Shown here in pieces: positions 14,530 to 19,462 of a DNA stretch of 19,462 bases (the first letter of the stretch is position 1; each line of letters begins with the position of its first letter). The notes under the pieces are model-generated. The model was given only the letters and a program-made list of their open reading frames with translations, made no database searches and was not told where the DNA came from. A program made the translations under genes and the position numbers. Source of the stretch: DAOTZU01 sp034433995 (GTDB lineage Bacteria > Chloroflexota > Anaerolineae > UBA1429); contig DAOTZU010000299.1 of NCBI GenBank assembly GCA_034433995.1, forward strand, positions 1 to 19,462, in the 5' to 3' direction.

Positions 14530-16056
14530 CTATTCCCTCTTCCAGCGCAGCACCAAATTCCGCGCTGCCCGCACCTCGTCCAAACGGCCCACGGGCGCGT
14601 TCACCGGCGCATCGTGCAACAGTTGCGGGTTCTCCCGCGCCTCTTGGGCGATGCGCGTCATCGCCTCGACAAAGGCATCCAAGGTAGCCTTGCTCTCCGT
14701 CTCGGTGGGCTCGATCATCAGCGCCTCGGTCACGATGAGGGGGAAATAATTGGTGGGTGGGTGGATGCCATAATCGATCAGCCGTTTGGAGATATCCAAG
14801 GCGCGCACGCCCGGCGCATCCTTGACCACCCCCTCCAGCACAAACTCGTGCATGCAGGTGCGGTCGTAGGGCAGGGGATAGATCTCTTTGAGGATGCTCA
14901 TCAAATAGTTGGCGTTCAACACCGCGTCCAGCGTGCTCTGTTTCAACCCCTCGGCGCCCAACATGCGGATGTAGGTGTAGGCCCGCACCATCACGCCAAA
15001 GTGGCCGTAAAACGCCTTCACCCGGCCGATGGAGCGGCGAGGCATCTGCAGGCGATACCACAACCCCCGGCGACAGGCCCCTTCCTCTTCATCCTCATCG
15101 TAATCCTCCACGGCGCGCTCTAGGCGTTGGCCGGTGGCCAGGTCAAAGAGGCAAGGTTCGGCCACGACGATGGGGCCGGGCAGGAAATCGGCCAACGCCG
15201 CTGTGGCAACCACCGGCCCCGAACCGGGCCCGCCGCCGCCGTGGGGTGTGGAGAAGGTCTTGTGCAGGTTCAGGTGCATCACGTCGAACCCCAGCTCGGC
15301 CGGCTTGGCCACGCCCATCAGGGCGTTAAAGTTGGCCCCATCACCGTACATCAACCCGCCAGCCTCGTGCACCAAGTGGGTGATCGTCAACAGATTTTCA
15401 TCGAACAGCCCCAAGGTGTTGGGGTTGGTGAGCATCATCCCCGCCACCCGGTCGTTCAGATGGGCGCGCAGGTCATCCAGGTCTACATTGCCTCGGGCGT
15501 CGGATTTGAGTTCCACCATCTCATAGCCCGCCATCACGGTGGAGGCGGGGTTGGTGCCGTGGGCCGAATCGGGGATGAGCATTTGGTTGCGTTGGCCCTG
15601 GCCCCGGGCCTGGTGGTAGGCGCGGATCATCAACACGCCGGTCAATTCGCCGTGGGCGCCGGCCGCCGGTTGCAGGCTGACGGCGTCGAACCCGGTCAAG
15701 GCCTTGAGAAACTCTTGCAGCTCGTACATGAGTTGCAGGTTGCCTTGCACCGTCTCCTCCGGCTGGTACGGATGGGTGTGGGCAAAGCCGGTCAAGCGGG
15801 CGGCGTCCTCGTTCACCTTGGGGTTGTACTTCATGGTGCAGGATCCCAAGGGATAAAAGCCCACGTCCACGCCGTAATTCATCCGCGAGAGGTGCACATA
15901 ATGCCGCACCAAGTCCACCTCGCTCACCTCAGGCAGGTCCAGATCATCGCGCAAGAGGGAGGCAGGGGGCAATTCGCTGGCGGGCACGTCCAGCTCCGGC
16001 AGATGGGCGGCGCAGCGGCCGGGGGCGCTCAATTCATAGATGATGGGTTCAGTCAT
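14530..16056 (-). CDS. gcvPB: Glycine dehydrogenase (decarboxylating) subunit 2
   Basis: The protein has 508 residues. It is the PLP-carrying half of the two-subunit P protein. With GcvPA it decarboxylates glycine and passes the aminomethyl group to lipoylated GcvH. The PLP lysine is Lys266 in HLNLHKTFSTPHGGGGPG. Other family landmarks are YPLGSCTMKYNPK, SLQPAAGAHGELTG, PDSAHGTNPAS and DGANFNA. The C-terminal part has RAYTYIRMLG and CMHEFVLE, then HPPTNYFPLIV. Residues about 312-335 contain an acidic stretch (EDYDEDEEEGACRRG) before RSIGRVKAFYG; as I recall, this region is shorter in most homologues. The ATG overlaps the end of gcvPA by 8 bases, so translation is probably coupled. Confidence 0.97.
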   Translation of the reverse strand: MTEPIIYELSAPGRCAAHLPELDVPASELPPASLLRDDLDLPEVSEVDLVRHYVHLSRMNYGVDVGFYPLGSCTMKYNPKVNEDAARLTGFAHTHPYQPEETVQGNLQLMYELQEFLKALTGFDAVSLQPAAGAHGELTGVLMIRAYHQARGQGQRNQMLIPDSAHGTNPASTVMAGYEMVELKSDARGNVDLDDLRAHLNDRVAGMMLTNPNTLGLFDENLLTITHLVHEAGGLMYGDGANFNALMGVAKPAELGFDVMHLNLHKTFSTPHGGGGPGSGPVVATAALADFLPGPIVVAEPCLFDLATGQRLERAVEDYDEDEEEGACRRGLWYRLQMPRRSIGRVKAFYGHFGVMVRAYTYIRMLGAEGLKQSTLDAVLNANYLMSILKEIYPLPYDRTCMHEFVLEGVVKDAPGVRALDISKRLIDYGIHPPTNYFPLIVTEALMIEPTETESKATLDAFVEAMTRIAQEARENPQLLHDAPVNAPVGRLDEVRAARNLVLRWKRE

Positions 16057-17392
16057 GGGCCACCTCCTCCAGAGCCTCCACCAGGTCGGCGATCTGGGCG
16101 GCGCTGTTCATCTCGGTTACGCAGAGCAACATGTGCTGCTCAAGTTCGGGATATACCTGCCCCAGGTCATAGCCACCGATGATCTCGTAATCCAGCAGGC
16201 CACGGTTGATCTCCGCCACCGGCTTGGGGCAGCGGACGATGAATTCCTTGAAAAAGGGCGTGGCCAGGTCCACATCGTAAGCATCCAAGACGGAGATGGC
16301 CTGGGCGGCATAATGGGCCTTGTGGTAGCAGAGCTGGGCCACCCGGGCCAGGCCGCATCTGCCCAAGGCTGCCAGATAGACGGCTGCGGCCAAGGCATTC
16401 AGCCCCTGGTTGGTGCAGATGTTGGAGGTGGCTCGCTCGCGGCGGATGTGCTGCTCGCGGGTGGCGAGGGTGAGCACAAACCCGCGCCGTCCCTGGGTAT
16501 CCACCGTTTGGCCCACCAAACGGCCGGCCATGCGGCGCACATACTCTTCTTTGCAGGCAAAAAAGCCCAGGTAAGGGCCGCCGAAGCTCAAGGGGCTGCC
16601 CAAAGGCTGGCCTTCGCCCAAAGCGATGTCCGCATCCCAATCGCCGGGGGCCTTGTAGAGGCCCAAGGAGATGGGGTCGCAGGCGATGACCAACAGCGCC
16701 TTTTTGGCGTGCACGGCATCGGCCACGCCGCTCAGATCGTGCACCCGGCCCAGGAAATCCGGGTTCTGCACAATCAGACAAGCGGTGTCCTCATCCACCA
16801 GGTTGACCAAGGCTTCCAGGTCGTTTTCCAGGGTCTCGTCGCCCGTCACGGTCAGCCCCATCCCCTGGGTGTAGGTGCGCACCGTCTGGCGATATTCGGG
16901 ATGCACCGTGGGCGCGATGACCACCTTGCGGCGCTTGCCTCGGGCCACGCTATGGGCCATGATCACCGCCTCGGCCATGGCGGTGGCGCCGTCGTAATGG
17001 GAGGCGTTGCACACGTCCATCTTGGTCAGGGCGCAGATCATGGATTGGTATTCAAAGATACTCTGCAAGGTGCCCTGGCTCACTTCGGGCTGGTAGGGCG
17101 TATAGGCGGTGTAGAACTCGGAGCGGCTCAGGATGTGGTCCACGACGCTGGGGATGTAATGGTTATAGGCCCCCGCGCCCAGGAAACAGGCGGCGTGCTG
17201 CGTATCCATATTGCTCTCGGACATCTCTCGCAGCTCGGCCATGATCTCTAGCTCAGAGAGGGGCTTGGGCAGGATCACTTCAGGGAAGCGATACCTCTCC
17301 GGGACCACGCTGAACAGATCCTCGACGCTCTGCACCCCAATGCGGTCCAGCATCTGGCGACGCTCGGCTGCGGTATGGGGAACGTAAGTCAT
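16049..17392 (-). CDS. gcvPA: Glycine dehydrogenase (decarboxylating) subunit 1
   Basis: The protein has 447 residues, the usual length for the N-terminal half of a split P protein. It has the conserved SFLGAG-like patch as ACFLGAGAYNHYIPSVVDHI, then FYTAYTPYQPEVSQGTLQ, NASHYDGATAMAEA, the nucleotide-fold region LIVQNPDFLG, and the C-terminal ATSNICTNQGLNALAAAVYL. It forms a heterodimer or heterotetramer with GcvPB in the cytoplasm. The ATG follows the gcvH stop directly (gcvH TAG, then ATG), and its ribosome site GAGGGAGG lies inside the last gcvH codons. The split P protein is common in Firmicutes, Thermotogae, Chloroflexota and archaea. Confidence 0.97.
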   Translation of the reverse strand: MTYVPHTAAERRQMLDRIGVQSVEDLFSVVPERYRFPEVILPKPLSELEIMAELREMSESNMDTQHAACFLGAGAYNHYIPSVVDHILSRSEFYTAYTPYQPEVSQGTLQSIFEYQSMICALTKMDVCNASHYDGATAMAEAVIMAHSVARGKRRKVVIAPTVHPEYRQTVRTYTQGMGLTVTGDETLENDLEALVNLVDEDTACLIVQNPDFLGRVHDLSGVADAVHAKKALLVIACDPISLGLYKAPGDWDADIALGEGQPLGSPLSFGGPYLGFFACKEEYVRRMAGRLVGQTVDTQGRRGFVLTLATREQHIRRERATSNICTNQGLNALAAAVYLAALGRCGLARVAQLCYHKAHYAAQAISVLDAYDVDLATPFFKEFIVRCPKPVAEINRGLLDYEIIGGYDLGQVYPELEQHMLLCVTEMNSAAQIADLVEALEEVAHD

Positions 17393-17800
17393 CTAGTGGC
17401 CTCCCTCTTGCAGGGCGCGCTCGGCGTATTGGCGATAGGCCTCGGGCTTCATGAGATCGTTCAGCTCCTCCGGGTCCTCGATCAGGATCTTGACGAACCA
17501 GCCATCCCCATAAGGGTCCCTATTGACCAGATCGGGGCTATCCTCTAGCTCCTCGTTGACCGCCACGATCTCACCGGCCACAGGCAGATAACAATCCGAG
17601 GCCGCCTTGACCGATTCCACCACGCCAAAGACCTCGCCTTTGCTGAACGTATCGCCGATCTCGGGCACCTCGACATAGACGATATCGCTCAACTGTTGTT
17701 GGGCGAAATCGGTGATGCCCACATAACCGTAATCGCCTTCCACCCTCACCCATTCGTGGGTTTTGGTATAGCGGCACCGCGGATCAACTTTGATGGCCAT
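17393..17800 (-). CDS. gcvH: Glycine cleavage system H protein
   Basis: The protein has 135 residues. It starts at ATG 17800, with AGGAGGAAG eight bases upstream; the open frame continues upstream without a ribosome site and is only leader. It is the lipoyl carrier that shuttles the aminomethyl group between the P, T and L proteins. The lipoylation site is Lys65 in VVESVKAASDCYLP, and the family signature THEWVRVEGDYGYVGITDFAQ begins at residue 14. The C-terminal helix ends in EEGGH-like residues typical of the family's variable tail. It is separated from gcvT by 211 bases containing a perfect palindrome and a second inverted repeat, so its expression may differ from that of gcvT. Confidence 0.97.
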   Translation of the reverse strand: MAIKVDPRCRYTKTHEWVRVEGDYGYVGITDFAQQQLSDIVYVEVPEIGDTFSKGEVFGVVESVKAASDCYLPVAGEIVAVNEELEDSPDLVNRDPYGDGWFVKILIEDPEELNDLMKPEAYRQYAERALQEGGH

Positions 17801-18011
17801 GTGATCTTCCTCCTCTGGCAAGTATGGATTTTTGGTTTGGGCGAGCCTCGCCGCTCTCCCTACGGGCCGCCATCTGGGGCGGTTCCCGGCGATGCAAGCG
17901 GCCCTATGTTGCATCAATCCCCGAAACTGTGCAAATTGACCCAAGCTCTTTCCAGCATTTTGGCATTCAGACCCGACAGGTCTCAAAAGACCTGTCGGGT
18001 CTAAGCGCCCC
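17801..18011 (-). other. Intercistronic spacer in the gcv operon with two inverted repeats
   Basis: A gene-free stretch unusually long for this operon, whose other junctions abut or overlap. It holds the 15-bp palindrome at 17969-18002 and an inverted repeat GATGCAA/TTGCATC (17891-17897 and 17909-17915, 11-base spacer). A weak promoter-like pair, TTGCAC and CAACAT with 17 bases between, lies around the second repeat on the minus strand, but it is too poor to call. Confidence 0.6.
17969..18002. repeat. Perfect 15-bp palindrome after gcvT
   Basis: AGACCCGACAGGTCT (17969-17983) and AGACCTGTCGGGTCT (17988-18002) pair without mismatch around a four-base loop. It begins nine bases after the gcvT stop. 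The minus-strand continuation is GAATGCC, not a T-run, so simple factor-independent termination is not supported. It may be a repetitive palindromic element or a stem that protects or pauses the transcript. Confidence 0.85.
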
Positions 18012-19109
18012 TCAGCGACGGTAAGCGGGAAGGTAAAACGGCTTTTTGACGATGCGGGCCGGCTTGACCTTGTTGCGGATGAGGATGCCCACCTCGGTGC
18101 CCAAGGCGCTGTGCTCGGCGGGCACGTAGGCCAGGGCCAAATATTTGCCCACCGTGGGGGCATACATCCCGCTGGTCACCTCGCCACAGACGACATCGTC
18201 GATCACCACCTCGTACAGATGGCGGGGCACGCCTCCTTCGGTCATCTCCAGTCCCACCAGCTTGTCGGCCGGCCCTTCAAGGCGCGCCTTGAGCAAGGCC
18301 TCACGCCCGATGAAAGGCCCCTTGTCGAAGGAGACGGCCCAACCCAGGCCCGCCTCGATGGGATCGCGCACCGCCGAGATCTCTTGGCCATAAAGGGGCA
18401 TGCAGGCCTCGAAGCGCAGCGAATCCCGCGCAGCCAGGCCGATGGGCAGGAGACCGTGGGGCCGGCCCTGTTCCAGGATGGCGTCCCAGAGGGTCACCGC
18501 CTGGGGGGTGGGGAAAAAGAGCTCAAAGCCATCCTCGCCAGTGTAGCCCGTGCGCCCCACCAGGGTAGGCACGCCGGCCACCTGGGTCTCCACAGCCATG
18601 TGGTAGGCCAGCTGGGAGAGATCGGCTGCGCACAGGGGCTGCAAGATGGCCTCGGCCTTGGGGCCTTGGAGCGCCAACATGTAGGTCTCCTCGGAGACAT
18701 TCTGCACCCGCACATCGTAGCCGCGTTGATGATAGTGCAGCCAACGGGTATCCTTGGCGTTATTCGCGGCGTTGATGGCCACAAAATAGCGGTCGGGCAG
18801 GCGATAGATAAAGGTATCATCCACCACGCCGCCGTCGTCGTAGCACATCAGGGAATAATTAGCGCTGCCCAGGGGAAAGGCGCTCACGTCGGCGGTCATC
18901 ACCTGCTGGAGGAAGGGCAAGGCATCCGGCCCGCTGATGACCACCTGGCCCATATGGTCAATATCAAAGAGGCCGGCCGCCTCGCGCACCGCTTTGTGCT
19001 CGGCCAGTGGACCGGTGGGATATTGCACCGGCAATTCCCAGCCGGCGAACTCGACCATGCGCCCGCCCAGGGCCACATGGCGCTCGTAGAGCATCGTCTT
19101 CCTTGACAT
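18012..19109 (-). CDS. gcvT: Aminomethyltransferase (glycine cleavage system T protein)
   Basis: The protein has 365 residues, the normal length. It starts at ATG 19109 behind AGGAGG; an internal ATG at 19094 is too far from that site. It takes the aminomethyl group from GcvH, releases ammonia and forms 5,10-methylene-tetrahydrofolate. Landmarks are FAGWELPVQYPTGPLAEHKAVR, DHMGQVVISGPDA, LMCYDDGGVVDDTF with the catalytic Asp at about 97, RTGYTGEDGFELFFP (187-200), DSLRFEACMPLYGQE, and the C-terminal barrel domain VVCGEVTSGMYAPTVGKYLALAYV. It is the first gene of the gcv transcription unit. No glycine riboswitch motif was recognised in its 350-base upstream region. Confidence 0.97.
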   Translation of the reverse strand: MSRKTMLYERHVALGGRMVEFAGWELPVQYPTGPLAEHKAVREAAGLFDIDHMGQVVISGPDALPFLQQVMTADVSAFPLGSANYSLMCYDDGGVVDDTFIYRLPDRYFVAINAANNAKDTRWLHYHQRGYDVRVQNVSEETYMLALQGPKAEAILQPLCAADLSQLAYHMAVETQVAGVPTLVGRTGYTGEDGFELFFPTPQAVTLWDAILEQGRPHGLLPIGLAARDSLRFEACMPLYGQEISAVRDPIEAGLGWAVSFDKGPFIGREALLKARLEGPADKLVGLEMTEGGVPRHLYEVVIDDVVCGEVTSGMYAPTVGKYLALAYVPAEHSALGTEVGILIRNKVKPARIVKKPFYLPAYRR

Positions 19110-19246
19110 TCTATTCGCCTCCTGTGAAAATAGCTTGCAGCTTGTAGCGATCAGCCGTCAGATCCTGCCTGACGTGCTTATCCGTATTTCAGGCACAACG
19201 CAATAGCATTTCACAACAGTACGGAGGACATGGGACAACCTACATG
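19110..19246. other. gcvT upstream region
   Basis: This part contains the gcvT ribosome site, CAGGAGGCG, and a patch of short imperfect repeats around 19132-19173. GATCAGCCGTCAG at 19149-19161 recurs with one change at 9933-9945. I see no convincing promoter; candidates such as TTGCGT with TAAGCA are weak. Confidence 0.4.
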
Positions 19247-19462
19247 CTCTCCGTGTTCTCCGTGCCTCCGTGTTGCCAGCACACAAGATGTTCCCTCACC
19301 ACCGAGACACTGAGGGCACGGAGCATCTCCACTTTCTCTCCGTGTTCTCCGTGCCTCCGTGTTGCCAGAGCACAAGATGTTCCCTCACCACCGAGACACG
19401 GAGGGCACAGAGAATCCCCCGTTTCTCTCCGTGTTCTCCGTGCCTCCGTGTTGCCAGCACAC
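19247..19462. repeat. 89-bp tandem repeat, running off the right edge
   Basis: CTCTCCGTGTTCTCCGTGCC recurs at 19247, 19336 and 19425, exactly 89 bases apart. There are two full units and the first 38 bases of a third. Each unit starts with 8-9-base CTCCGTGTT-type steps. About 40 bases later it carries the near-complementary GACACGGAGGGCAC (GACACTGAGGGCAC in the first unit), so every unit can form a hairpin. No open reading frame with coding character is seen. Confidence 0.9.

Noticed and set aside
14477..15061. Long N-terminal extension of the DNA methyltransferase frame
   Set aside because: The extra residues are the out-of-frame reading of gcvPB. GTG 14476 has a strong ribosome site and the family's N-terminus begins there.
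19110..19250. Glycine riboswitch before gcvT
   Set aside because: The tandem aptamer landmarks were not recognised; the region is dominated by short degenerate repeats.
19247..19462. CRISPR array
   Set aside because: The whole 89-base unit is repeated, not a short repeat with unique spacers, and there are no cas genes.

Overview
The window is a GC-rich, gene-dense bacterial chromosome segment, most likely from the phylum Chloroflexota. That placement is an inference. It rests on the TPR protein at the left edge, whose AWLWLA-type helix pattern I associate with Chloroflexota, on the split glycine dehydrogenase (gcvPA + gcvPB), and on the many short TCCGTG-type intergenic repeats. No phage, integrase, transposase or CRISPR array is visible.

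Layout. On the minus strand from the left edge lie a truncated TPR-like protein (1-434) and a GH10-like glycoside hydrolase (607-1908). A divergent promoter region (1909-2074) separates these from a plus-strand run: an M50 site-2 protease with CBS domains, a sulfatase, a uroporphyrinogen-decarboxylase-family protein, ribose-phosphate pyrophosphokinase (prs), a small GxxExxY protein and an FAD-dependent oxidoreductase (to 8856). The rest of the window is on the minus strand. Reading it in transcription order from right to left: gcvT, gcvH, gcvPA, gcvPB, an orphan DNA methyltransferase, a promoter with a structured-RNA candidate, metG, a polytopic GT-C-type glycosyltransferase and a GH5-like glycoside hydrolase.

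Function. gcvT-gcvH-gcvPA-gcvPB encode the T, H and P proteins of the glycine cleavage system and are packed as one transcription unit (gcvH/gcvPA abut, gcvPA/gcvPB overlap by 8 bp). The shared L protein and the lipoylation enzymes are not in the window. prs and metG are housekeeping genes. The two glycoside hydrolases, the sulfatase and the oxidoreductase suggest handling of complex or sulfated glycans. All four lack signal peptides, so they would act inside the cell. No transporter is present to support a complete pathway.

Most unusual material. (1) A GxxExxY gene sits between two 41-bp direct repeats that match at 39 of 41 positions. A third copy lies about 2.5 kb away. (2) A leader or ncRNA upstream of metG has its own good promoter, and its hairpin layout resembles the apical part of 6S RNA. 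(3) An 89-bp tandem repeat runs off the right edge. (4) A perfect 15-bp palindrome lies inside the gcv operon. (5) The GH10-like protein has Ala where the catalytic nucleophile Glu is expected.
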